Source: CAZUNO01 sp964621445 [NCBI: Candidatus Hadarchaeota archaeon]
Lineage (GTDB): Archaea > CAYQAE01 > CAYVLA01
Direction: 5' to 3'
NCBI GenBank assembly: GCA_964621445.1
Contig: CAZUNO010000014.1
Location: 1-64,000, forward strand
DNA length: 64,000 nucleotides
Under the pieces are notes generated by a model. The model had not been told where the DNA came from. It saw nothing but the letters and a program-made list of their open reading frames with translations, and did no database searches. This document shows, piece by piece, positions 35,951 through 44,065 of this stretch. Position 1 is the stretch's first letter, and the number at the start of each line of letters is the position of its first letter. The position numbers and the translations under genes were made by a program.

Positions 35951-36319
35951 CGTCTCACCTTCGCGCTAGGGAAAGACGTTTTTGAGGGTTCATTTGGGGA
36001 TATAAGTTTCATCCAAAGGCAAAACACTTCAGGCCCCGGCAAGGAGCTTTTCTGTAAATGGTCGCTCTGCGGAGAGGATATGCTTGGTAAAGGATCTCAG
36101 GGAAAAGGTACAGTGGTGCCCGTTGGTAAGCGCCTGTCCTAGATGGGATAGCGGTAGCGAGAAATGCATGTGTCCCCTGGTCAGGGAGATGCTGAAGACC
36201 GCGCAGGGCAAGGAGGTCTGGAGGAGAATGGTCGATGGCCAGGATCTGGATTGATTGCCCCGGCAAGAATCAATACCATCTATAAAAGACGCCCCTTGAC
36301 CACCAAGAGGTAGATACGC
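35951..36319. other. Intergenic region before a sulfatase; possible short broken frame
   Basis: 369 bases. A plus-strand frame ends with GTVVPVGKRLS at 36142; in another frame EKCMCPLVREMLKTAQGKEV, ending WRRMVDGQDLD, runs to a stop near 36255. Together they could be a frameshifted small protein, but this is weak. A TATA-like CTATAAAAG at 36280-36288 precedes the sulfatase, followed by GAGG at 36307-36310. Confidence 0.35.
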
Positions 36320-37612
36320 ATGGCCAATGAGACCGATAGGCCCAACATCCTCTTCATCCTGTCAGACGATCACGGATATGGTGACCTGTCATCATACGAC
36401 GGTTCAAACATCCAGACTCCCAACATGGACCGCATCTCTCGCGACGGTATGAGGTTCTCCCACTTCTATGCCAATTCATCGGTCTGTTCACCCAGTCGAG
36501 CCTCCCTGATGACCGGTCGATACCCGGACCGGGTTGGGGTCCCAGGAGTGATCCGCACCCATGCAGAGAACAGCTGGGGGTATTTCAGCCAGGACGCGAT
36601 TACCCTTCCTGAAATGCTGAACCAGGCCGGGTACAGGAGCTTGATGGTGGGCAAGTGGCACCTGGGCCTGGAGCCCGAAAACCACCCCTGCCGACGTGGA
36701 TTCTCGAGCTTCCGGGGCTTCCTGGGAGACATGATGGACGACTACTACACCCATCTAAGGCACGGCTATAATTACATGAGGGACGGGGAGACCGAGGTCA
36801 AGCCCAGGGGCCACGCCACGGATATTTTCACCAGGTGGGCGGTGGAGACCCTAAACGATCAGAAGAACTCGAACTCCCCCTTCTTCCTCTACCTTGCCTA
36901 CAACGCGCCACACACCCCGATTCAACCGCCCGAGGAATGGGTGAAACGGGTCCGCAGAAGGGAACCGGACGCCCCTGCTGACAGGATTAACTACGCGGCT
37001 CTGGTGGAACACATGGACCATGGTATAGGTCAGGTCCTCGACGCCCTCGAAAACACCGGGCAGCTGGAGAACACCCTGGTCTTCTATGCCTCCGATAACG
37101 GGGGATTGTTGAGGGCCGGTGCCAGCAACGGGCCGCTACGGGGGAATAAGGGGGACATGTACGAGGGTGGGATCAGGGTCCCGGCTTGCGCCATGTGGCC
37201 CGGCCATATCCCCGAAAACTCGGTCACCGATCATGTCTCGATGCTCATGGACATACTTCCAACCTTTTGCAAACTAACGGGGGCGGAGTTGGACCATGAG
37301 ATCGAGGGTTCCTCGATTCTGGGTACTCTACTTGGGGAAGGTCATAACCCCTCACCACGTACCCTGTACTGGTTGAGAAGGGATGGCTACCAGCGTTTCC
37401 AGGGATTGTGCCAGCACGCGGTCAGAAAGGGGGATCTCAAGCTTCTACATAATGGCCCATTCGAACCCCTTGAGTTATTTGACCTGGAATCCGAACAGGG
37501 TGAACGAGAGGAGATCTCGGATATGCGGGAGGAGGAGTTCCAGGACCTGTCCTCTATACTGAGGGAACATATACACGCCGCTGGTTCCGTGCCCTGGCAG
37601 AAGCGGAAATAA
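36320..37612 (+). CDS. Sulfatase (arylsulfatase family), cytoplasmic
   Basis: A 430-residue sulfatase. PNILFILSDDHGYGDLS gives the first metal ligands (two Asp), CSPSRASLMTG the formylglycine site (Cys56) and MVGKWHLG the conserved Lys/His. LAYNAPHTPIQPP supplies another His, and FYASDNGG the Asp-Asn metal pair near residue 255. All active-site residues of type I sulfatases are present. There is no signal peptide. It is most like the arylsulfatase A/GalNAc-sulfatase group by motif spacing. Maturation to formylglycine needs an enzyme not found here. Confidence 0.93.
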   Translation: MANETDRPNILFILSDDHGYGDLSSYDGSNIQTPNMDRISRDGMRFSHFYANSSVCSPSRASLMTGRYPDRVGVPGVIRTHAENSWGYFSQDAITLPEMLNQAGYRSLMVGKWHLGLEPENHPCRRGFSSFRGFLGDMMDDYYTHLRHGYNYMRDGETEVKPRGHATDIFTRWAVETLNDQKNSNSPFFLYLAYNAPHTPIQPPEEWVKRVRRREPDAPADRINYAALVEHMDHGIGQVLDALENTGQLENTLVFYASDNGGLLRAGASNGPLRGNKGDMYEGGIRVPACAMWPGHIPENSVTDHVSMLMDILPTFCKLTGAELDHEIEGSSILGTLLGEGHNPSPRTLYWLRRDGYQRFQGLCQHAVRKGDLKLLHNGPFEPLELFDLESEQGEREEISDMREEEFQDLSSILREHIHAAGSVPWQKRK

Positions 37613-37642
37613 CTCCCCTACTTCTCTTTAGGCTGGTATGGG

Positions 37643-37987
37643 TCATAATTGTAAGGAGTCAAGCTTTTCAATGGTCTTTTCGACGATCACCCTCTGGTTA
37701 TTGAAATGCTTGCCCATCCTGTTGATGAAGGCCTTCTTGTCCTCAGGGGTGTCATAGTAATCCATTAAATCCAGAGTCATCTGCAGGTTTTTCTCTATCT
37801 CTTCCCCGACCTTTTCGCTATCGTGCCTGACTGCGTCCTGGGGGCAGACATCGTGGCATTTTCCACATCGGATGCACTCGGTCATGTCTATGCTAGCAGC
37901 GTCATCCGCTAGAGCTATGGCACCTGTCGGGCATTCGTCCACGCATACTCCACACGAGATACAGTCGTCTTTCTTTATCCAGGGCAT
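37643..37987 (-). CDS. Ferredoxin-type protein, two 4Fe-4S clusters, with C-terminal helical extension
   Basis: A 114-residue protein. CISCGVCVDECPTGAI and CIRCGKCHDVCPQDAV are two complete CxxCxxCxxxCP motifs for [4Fe-4S] clusters. A charged helical extension of about 55 residues follows (EKNLQMTLDLMDYYDTPEDKK). Start ATG 37987 is at leaderless distance from the TATA in the palindrome at 38005-38022; a start at 38011 would lie inside the promoter. It is divergent from another ferredoxin. It presumably transfers electrons to an oxidoreductase. Confidence 0.88.
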   Translation of the reverse strand: MPWIKKDDCISCGVCVDECPTGAIALADDAASIDMTECIRCGKCHDVCPQDAVRHDSEKVGEEIEKNLQMTLDLMDYYDTPEDKKAFINRMGKHFNNQRVIVEKTIEKLDSLQL

Positions 37988-38004
37988 GTGTAATGCCGAC
38001 TCCG

Positions 38005-38022
38005 GGCACATTTAAGTGTGCC
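38005..38022. promoter_or_regulatory. Palindromic bidirectional promoter between two ferredoxin genes
   Basis: GGCACA-TTTAAG-TGTGCC: 6-bp perfect arms around a nearly symmetric TATA-like core. The core centre is about 26 bases from ATG 37987 on the minus strand and about 31 from ATG 38045 on the plus strand. One box could serve both directions. Confidence 0.55.
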
Positions 38023-38044
38023 TATGCACGAAAGTGCCCTGGAT

Positions 38045-38314
38045 ATGATGGAGGTAAGAAAGGAGCTATGTCGAGGCTGTGGGCTGTGCGTGAACGCCTG
38101 CCCCAGGGGAGCTATCACCGTGGAATCGGGAAAGGCCGAGATATCCCGGGAACTATGCGACGAGTGCATGTCCTGTGTGACCGCATGTCCCAATAGGGCA
38201 ATAGTCAATATCTCCCAGGAACCCCTGAAGGATACGGCCATGGAGTTATCCCGGATTGAGGCCCAGTTGAAGAGGATGAGGACACGGCTGGCACGTTTAG
38301 AGCGGTATGGATAG
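38045..38314 (+). CDS. Ferredoxin-type protein, two 4Fe-4S clusters, with C-terminal coiled segment
   Basis: An 89-residue protein with CRGCGLCVNACPRGAI and CDECMSCVTACPNRAI, two complete [4Fe-4S] motifs, and a C-terminal charged helix (MELSRIEAQLKRMRTRLARLE) that may form a coiled coil. GTG 38018 and ATG 38024 are possible upstream starts but lie within the promoter palindrome; ATG 38045 or 38048 fits a transcript starting near 38039. It is divergent from the ferredoxin at 37643. Confidence 0.85.
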   Translation: MMEVRKELCRGCGLCVNACPRGAITVESGKAEISRELCDECMSCVTACPNRAIVNISQEPLKDTAMELSRIEAQLKRMRTRLARLERYG

Positions 38315-38332
38315 GTAGCCCGATACATTTTT

Positions 38333-38821
38333 TCATCCCTGGACCAGGTATTTGGTTTCCTCCCATATCTCGGGGTGATCCCTGATGAGGGCGCCGTCTG
38401 CCATTTCATTCCAGGCATAGAGATAGATGTAGGGAGGGGAATATTTGCTGCACAGGGATTATAGCGTTTCCGGCCGCTCAACCAGGATATCTCCCTCCAC
38501 GGGGGTTATGAAGGCAGTTATCCTGCCGGGGAATAGCCGCTCAAATAGGGATAGCTCGGCCTCCATGCACAGCTTCACCTCCTGGGGAGACTTACAGTAG
38601 AGATCATTGCTTACTACGAAGTTATCGGCGTTACCCCTCCCCCTGGAAATCTGGCACTTAGTGAGGCTCGATCGGCCTGGGGTGACAGAGCCATCTGGAT
38701 AAACTTCCTTCAGCCCATATTCTTCAGGGGCAAAAAGGGTATAGAGGACTATACAAAATCCATGCTTGGGACATTTCGGAGGATATCCATCCCGACCACT
38801 ACAGAAAGGGGATGCTTTCAC
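38333..38821 (-). pseudogene. Glycoside-hydrolase-like protein remnant with in-frame stop
   Basis: An open frame of 120 codons (RDGYPPKCPKHGFCIVLYTL, KSPQEVKLCMEAELSLFERLFPGR) ends at TAA 38459-38461. The same frame continues after it with SPPYIYLYAWNEMADGALI, then RDHPEIWEETKYLVQG and a stop at 38333. The segment YIYLYAWNE followed by a short acidic stretch resembles the C-terminal end of GH99/WbsX-like barrels. No credible N-terminal half is seen upstream. It is therefore a decayed fragment, or the 3' end of a rearranged gene. The family call is tentative. Confidence 0.5.
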
Positions 38822-38955
38822 TTACCCGGGTAATACAGTCCCATGGCAGATTGCCCCTGGAGATTGAGGAGGGATAAGTGGAAAACCACCCTGAGCGGTG
38901 GAGGTCTGCATTTCACTTTTCAGCAATGGAATTGATACCATACAAGGTGTACTTC

Positions 38956-39504
38956 ATGGATATAGACAAATCTTCTTTTTACAAGATGATCGCACCTCGC
39001 CCTACGGTATGTGTGTGTACGAAGACCCCCAGCGGAACCAGGAATATCGGGCCCTACAGTTTCGTGATGCCCGTTTCCTTCAACCCGCCCCTTATCGCCG
39101 TCTCTGTGGGTAAGGGCAAGGACTCGCTGCTCAATGCCAGAGAGACGGGGAGCTTCGTGGTGGCCCCGGTTACCGCGGATTGGAGAATAAAGGGAATCAG
39201 GACTGAGGTCAAACTGGAAAGGGAACAGAGCGAGTTCGATGAGATCGGCCTGGAGCCCATCGATTCAAGCAAGGTCGATGCCCCCAGCGTAAAGGACGCT
39301 CCCATAAACATAGAATGCAACTATTGGGATGATTTTGAATGTGGTGATCACTCGGTCCTGGTGGGAGAGGTCGTCGCGATAACCGCCAAAGAGGGTTCAA
39401 TCAACAACCAAAGACTCAATATAGAGGACCTTGGATCGGTCGGTCATATAGGCGGCGAGGAGTTCTGCATATCGGACTCGGTGACCATTATATCCAGGGA
39501 CTAG
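38956..39504 (+). CDS. Flavin reductase-like FMN-binding protein (flavoredoxin type)
   Basis: A 182-residue protein of the flavin reductase-like family. RPTVCVCTKTPSGTRNIGPYSFVMPVSFNPPLIAVSVG is the FMN-binding split-barrel core, and LLNARETGSFVVAP follows as usual. Archaeal members act as flavoredoxins, taking electrons from ferredoxin or NADH. ATG 38956 (MDIDKSSFYKMIAPRP) fits the family start; a longer frame from 38878 is open. Its stop overlaps the convergent sulfatase by 4 bases. Confidence 0.88.
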   Translation: MDIDKSSFYKMIAPRPTVCVCTKTPSGTRNIGPYSFVMPVSFNPPLIAVSVGKGKDSLLNARETGSFVVAPVTADWRIKGIRTEVKLEREQSEFDEIGLEPIDSSKVDAPSVKDAPINIECNYWDDFECGDHSVLVGEVVAITAKEGSINNQRLNIEDLGSVGHIGGEEFCISDSVTIISRD

Positions 39505-40904
39505 ATCTCGGGGCAGTGGCGCATCGAGTACTGGGATTCCATTAACCTGCACAACAAGCGGTCACGAAGGTCGCTCGGGTCCTGATCCCCGATGAGGTTA
39601 TGCTGTTCCTGGAGATCGTCCCTAAGTTGGTAAAGCATGAATGGTGATCCATCCTCCCTGATGGCATACTTCCGCTCTCTGGTCCTCAGGCATGCCCTCC
39701 TCTCACCGGCATGAAGGACCTCGCTGAGCTGTTCGGTTCGCAGGTGATCGGATTCGCCGCTGAGTACGGGGTTGAGAGACCTTCCCAGGGATCGTTCAGA
39801 GGCTTCCAGTCCCAGGGAATCTAGGATTGTCGGGAAGATATCCACCGTCTCGGCCAGCACATCGGAGGTCTCACCATCCTGGAAATGTCCTGGCCAGCTC
39901 ATTATCAACGGTACTCGCATGCTACTTTCGTGGAAGGTGGACTTGAAAACCCGGCGGTGATCCCCGAGCATCTCTCCGTGATCGGACCAGAACACGACCA
40001 TGGTGTCCTCCAGCATGTTCCTCTCCTGGAGGGCGCCCAGTATCTGGCCTATCCAGTGGTCGATGAGGGAGATCTTGCCGAAGTAGTTAGCCTGGATCTT
40101 ACTAATGTTCTCGGGAGTGGTGGAGCCCTTGGGCTGGAAGTCGTCCATATCCCGGGTCTCCGGGGGCAGATCCCGGTTTTCCTGGGGCCAGGGTATGGGG
40201 TCGGGGGTCTTATCCTCGTCGTACATTTCAGCGTACTCACCTGGAGCGTCCCATGGTTCATGGGGACCGGGAAAACCGACGAAAAGGCACATTGGCCTCT
40301 GGTCCTCGTATTCCCCGACGTATTTGGTGGCCTTATCGCCCACATAGCTATCCAGAAAGAGATCGGGGGGGAGGGGGCTGGGCTTTACCATTAGGGGCTT
40401 TTCCTTCCTCGCTTCCCTCCTCTGCTGGTAGTCCCGTTTGAAGGCCTCATAGAGCCCGTGTTCCTCCAGGCGGTCGGTCATGTAGCTCCTCATGCCGGTG
40501 GTGGCCCACGGCCCGGTGACCTCGTGAACATACTCCAACCCCCGGGCGTGCATATAGTCCTCGTAGTTCCTCATGTGATCTCCTCCATGGGGGTAGTAAT
40601 GGGATTTGCCTATGTGAGCGGTGCAGTACCCGGCTCTCTGAAGGTGGTGGAAGAGGCTCTCGTCATTGGCCGGGAGACAGCCGCTGTTGCGCCACATGCC
40701 GTGGTTGTGAGGATAGCGTGAGCTTATGAAGGAGGCCCGTGCGGGCATACAGACCGGGCTCACGCTGGCCGCCTGGGTGAATCTGGTGCCCTGGGAGGCT
40801 ATGCTATCCAGGTTTGGAGTCTTCATCTGGGGGTGTCCGGCGCAGGAAAGGCAGTCGGCCCTGAACTGGTCGGGCATCAGTATCAATATGTTTGGTCTGG
40901 GCAT
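39501..40904 (-). CDS. Sulfatase (arylsulfatase family), cytoplasmic
   Basis: A 467-residue sulfatase. PNILILMPDQFRADCLSCAG carries metal ligands, CMPARASFISSR the formylglycine site (Cys52, CxPxR), YCTAHIGKSHYYPHG the Lys/His pair, FPGPHEPWDAP a further His, and VFWSDHGEMLGDH the Asp-His metal pair. The pattern resembles the choline/heparan-type sulfatases with CxPAR. There is no signal peptide. ATG 40904 is exactly 26 bases from CTTAAG (40927-40932), so it is leaderless. Confidence 0.93.
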   Translation of the reverse strand: MPRPNILILMPDQFRADCLSCAGHPQMKTPNLDSIASQGTRFTQAASVSPVCMPARASFISSRYPHNHGMWRNSGCLPANDESLFHHLQRAGYCTAHIGKSHYYPHGGDHMRNYEDYMHARGLEYVHEVTGPWATTGMRSYMTDRLEEHGLYEAFKRDYQQRREARKEKPLMVKPSPLPPDLFLDSYVGDKATKYVGEYEDQRPMCLFVGFPGPHEPWDAPGEYAEMYDEDKTPDPIPWPQENRDLPPETRDMDDFQPKGSTTPENISKIQANYFGKISLIDHWIGQILGALQERNMLEDTMVVFWSDHGEMLGDHRRVFKSTFHESSMRVPLIMSWPGHFQDGETSDVLAETVDIFPTILDSLGLEASERSLGRSLNPVLSGESDHLRTEQLSEVLHAGERRACLRTRERKYAIREDGSPFMLYQLRDDLQEQHNLIGDQDPSDLRDRLLCRLMESQYSMRHCPEI

Positions 40905-40926
40905 TGGGATAACTCCACGCTGGTTC

Positions 40927-40932
40927 CTTAAG
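40927..40932 (-). promoter_or_regulatory. TATA-like box for the sulfatase at 39501-40904
   Basis: CTTAAG centred 26 bases before ATG 40904. The divergent DegT gene has a TATA-like GTTTTAC at about 40970-40976. Confidence 0.4.
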
Positions 40933-41003
40933 TTTGGTTCCCTGATGGAATACAGAGAGGGAAAACGTTTTACCCCCGGAGGTCACAGGGATGGAGTGAT
41001 TCA

Positions 41004-42260
41004 ATGTCAAAGCGGCTAGCCATCAACGGGGGACCACCCGCGGTCCCCGAGGGGACGGTCAGGAAATGGCCTCCCATTGACGAGACTGATCGACGAATGG
41101 TGATGTCCTCCTTGGAGGGTGAAAACCACGCCTTCGGTCCCAACTGTGCAGTATTTCAGGAAGAATTCGCGGAGTGGAATGGAAACCAATACGCGGTGTC
41201 CACCAATTCGGGCACCGCCGCCCTACACATGGGGGTGGCAGCCTGCGGGTGTGGCCCTGGTGACGAGGTCATCGTTCCAGCCTATACCTGGTCATCATCC
41301 GCGACCTGTGTGCTGCACCACAATGCCATACCGGTTTTCGTGGATATCGATTTCGATTCCATGAACCTGGATGTTGAGCTGCTGGAGGAGGCGGTGACTC
41401 CCCGGACCAAGGCCATAGTGGCAGTCCACCTTCACGGACTGCCCGCAGATATGGACCCCATTCTGAAGATCGCCGAGAGACACGGTATCAAGGTAATAGA
41501 GGATGCGTGTCAGGCTCACGGCGCGGTTTACAAGGGCGAGAGGGTGGGGACCCTTGGTCACTGCGCGGCCTTCAGCTTCAACCAGAACAAGTCTCTGTGC
41601 TCGGGGGAGGGAGGGATGTTCGTCACCGATGATGAGGCTCTGTTGGAAAGGGCGAAACAGGTGTGGTCGTTCGGGGAGACGCGGACGCCTCTGGAGGATA
41701 GGGACTATCACGCCTACGCCCTGGGCTGGATGTACAGGAATAATGACCTGACCGCAGCATTTGGACGCTCCCAATTGGCCAAACTGGACGACTACCTTGA
41801 GCAACAAAGGAGTAATGCCCGGTTCCTCAGCGGATGCCTGGAGGATGTTCCGGGCCTCATACTTCCCAGGGAATCCGAGACCAGCCAGCATAGCTGGTAC
41901 AACTATACCCTTAGATTTGACATGGAGTATTTGGGCCATGCAGGGGACCCTGCCCCTTTCAGGGACAGGATAGTGAAGGCCCTGAAGGCCGAGGGTGTTG
42001 AGACCGGGGTTTGGCAGGGATTTATCCTGCCCGAGATGACGGTATTTAGGGCCAAAAATGGGTACGGTTCGGGGTGTCCCTGGTCGTGTCCGCAAGCCGT
42101 GAGTGTGGAGTACGACCCGGATTCATTCCCGGTGGCCAGGAGACACTGTGCGTCCCACACGGGGATGACCAGACCGCTTAGATCGCCCAACGATCGGGAG
42201 ACGGTGGAGCTTACCGCCAAAGGTATAAGGAAGGTTATGGAGAACATCGAGCGTATATGA
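41004..42260 (+). CDS. DegT/DnrJ/EryC1/StrS-family PLP aminotransferase
   Basis: A 418-residue fold-type I PLP enzyme of the sugar aminotransferase family. Seen: STNSGTAALHMGVAACG (phosphate-binding), VIEDACQAHGA (PLP ring-stacking and Asp), SFNQNKSLCSGEGGM with the Schiff-base Lys near residue 198, and MYRNNDLTAAFGRSQL. It transfers an amino group to a keto-sugar or related cyclitol. There are no nucleotide-sugar genes beside it. The 3' end lies 4 bases from the convergent ABC1 kinase gene. Confidence 0.92.
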   Translation: MSKRLAINGGPPAVPEGTVRKWPPIDETDRRMVMSSLEGENHAFGPNCAVFQEEFAEWNGNQYAVSTNSGTAALHMGVAACGCGPGDEVIVPAYTWSSSATCVLHHNAIPVFVDIDFDSMNLDVELLEEAVTPRTKAIVAVHLHGLPADMDPILKIAERHGIKVIEDACQAHGAVYKGERVGTLGHCAAFSFNQNKSLCSGEGGMFVTDDEALLERAKQVWSFGETRTPLEDRDYHAYALGWMYRNNDLTAAFGRSQLAKLDDYLEQQRSNARFLSGCLEDVPGLILPRESETSQHSWYNYTLRFDMEYLGHAGDPAPFRDRIVKALKAEGVETGVWQGFILPEMTVFRAKNGYGSGCPWSCPQAVSVEYDPDSFPVARRHCASHTGMTRPLRSPNDRETVELTAKGIRKVMENIERI

Positions 42261-42264
42261 TCGA

Positions 42265-43938
42265 TCACATGTTCCCGCTTCGTATTATGGAGATCACTAT
42301 CCCCATGCCCAGAATGGATGCTATGGAGTAGCCCACCAGACCGAGAAGGGGGTAGCCGTACAGAAGTGGGCCCAGCCCGGTCTGTATGACAAAGGAGGAG
42401 CCTATGATTATGGCGGAAACGATTAGGGACATGGAAATACGATTGCTGGCCACGTCTATGGTGTCGATTAGCTCGTCCAGATCCTCCAACCTGTGGCTGA
42501 ACCTGAAGTTGTTCTTGCGCAGGGTCTTGAGAGCCCAGTTTATATCCTCGGGAAGGGTGTCCAGTAGACGTATGGTGTTGAAGGTGAACTCCTTCGCTCT
42601 CTGGAAAATCGCGGAGGGTGAATATCTGGAGGCCTTCATCTTTCCTATATAGCTCCTTGTCTGCCTGGTCATGTTGAAGCTAGGATTCACCTGCATGGTA
42701 ACCCCCTCGATGGTCATGAGGGTGTGAAGGAGCATGGCCATACGGGGCGGGATGCGAATGTTATTCTTAACTGAGATGTTCAGGAACTCACCTATCATGC
42801 TCCTGGTATCCATCTTCCCTGCTCGGTGGTACCGGGATACAAGGGTCTCGATGTTGGATTTCAGTTTGCTATTCACGGCATCAGGGTCAAGAGCATCCAT
42901 ATCTATTAGCGAGAGAATGATATCATCTACATCCCTTCTATGAAACCCGTCCAGCAAGTCGATGATTTGCTGCTTGGTCTGGGGGTTTATCCTTCCAACC
43001 CGACCCAGGTCCAGGAAACAAATCACGTTTCCGGGAAGTATGAAGATGTTGCCCGGATGTGGGTCGGCATGGAACAGCTCGTTCTCAAAGATCTGTTTAA
43101 GCACCGCCTGGGCACCGCGGTAGGCGATGATCTCCTTTTCCCTCTGGGTGGATTTCTCGAGCTGGGAGAGCTTTTTCCCATGGATGAACTCCATGGTCAG
43201 GATCCTGGTGCAGGTAAGGTCTGGATGCACCTTGGGTATCTTGACGTAGTCAACTTCGGAGAAGTTTCTCCTGAAATCCTTCAGGTTTCTGGCCTCGTTC
43301 ATGAAGTTGAGCTCGCCCATTATGGCGTCTGAGAATATGCGTACTATCTCCGTTGGTTCATATACGCTGGCCTGGGAGATGTGATCCTTTACCAGGTTTA
43401 CGAGCTTGAATATTATGTGCAGGTCGGTCTGTATCTGGTGACGGATTCTCGGTCGCTGGACTTTAACGGCCACCTCGGTACCGTCCTTCAGCTTGGCCCT
43501 GTGGACCTGGCTCAGGGAGGCAGCCGCTACGGGCTCTTTCTCGAACTCCTGGAAGAGATCCTCGATCCGTGTCCCGAACTCGGTCTGAAAAAGGAGGCGA
43601 ACATCTTCAAAGTCAAAGGCCGGTGCCTGGTCCTGGAGCCTCCTGAACTCCTTTACATATTCTCGGGGGATCATATCCGGCCGGGTGCTGAGCAACTGTC
43701 CTAGCTTGATGAAGGTGGGGCCCAGCTCCTCAAAGGCATCGGTAAGGCTATGGGCCAGGGAAGCCCCTTCCTTTCTATCCGGGTGTTTCCTCTCCAGATT
43801 AACCAGGCCCCCCAGGCCGGACCGGTCAAGCATATCGTCCACGCCGTGCTTGGCGAGTATACGGAATACCTCCGACAGTCTATTCATGGTCCTCTGTTCC
43901 TGTTTGATGCGAGAGGGACTCAAAATGACCACAGCCAA
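42265..43938 (-). CDS. ABC1/UbiB-family atypical protein kinase, membrane-anchored
   Basis: A 557-residue UbiB/ADCK-type protein. The N-terminal KxGQ helix is seen as FIKLGQLLSTRPDMIP, with an AAASLSQVHRAKLKDG alanine-rich loop replacing the usual Gly loop. VAVKVQRP holds the ATP Lys, ADPHPGNIFI the catalytic loop and CFLDLGRVGRI the DLG metal motif. Two transmembrane helices close the protein (SMSLIVSAIIIGSSFVIQTG and LLGLVGYSIASILG). Family members support isoprenoid-quinone or lipid metabolism. TTG 43938 sits about 27 bases from a TATAAC box (43963-43968), so it is a leaderless start; ATG 43887 is the alternative. Confidence 0.92.
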   Translation of the reverse strand: MAVVILSPSRIKQEQRTMNRLSEVFRILAKHGVDDMLDRSGLGGLVNLERKHPDRKEGASLAHSLTDAFEELGPTFIKLGQLLSTRPDMIPREYVKEFRRLQDQAPAFDFEDVRLLFQTEFGTRIEDLFQEFEKEPVAAASLSQVHRAKLKDGTEVAVKVQRPRIRHQIQTDLHIIFKLVNLVKDHISQASVYEPTEIVRIFSDAIMGELNFMNEARNLKDFRRNFSEVDYVKIPKVHPDLTCTRILTMEFIHGKKLSQLEKSTQREKEIIAYRGAQAVLKQIFENELFHADPHPGNIFILPGNVICFLDLGRVGRINPQTKQQIIDLLDGFHRRDVDDIILSLIDMDALDPDAVNSKLKSNIETLVSRYHRAGKMDTRSMIGEFLNISVKNNIRIPPRMAMLLHTLMTIEGVTMQVNPSFNMTRQTRSYIGKMKASRYSPSAIFQRAKEFTFNTIRLLDTLPEDINWALKTLRKNNFRFSHRLEDLDELIDTIDVASNRISMSLIVSAIIIGSSFVIQTGLGPLLYGYPLLGLVGYSIASILGMGIVISIIRSGNM

Positions 43939-44065
43939 TCCATACTAGGCTACATCTTTGACTATAACCTATCCCATATTAAATATCGCTGAATATCCGG
44001 TCATTCCCGCTTGAAAAGCGCACCCGGCAATAACCTTCATCAGCAAGGATGTCCCAGAATTAGCC

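Noticed and set aside
41295-42095. 266-codon minus-strand open frame inside the DegT gene
   Set aside because: It is antisense to a clear PLP aminotransferase with an intact active-site Lys and has no family resemblance or promoter.
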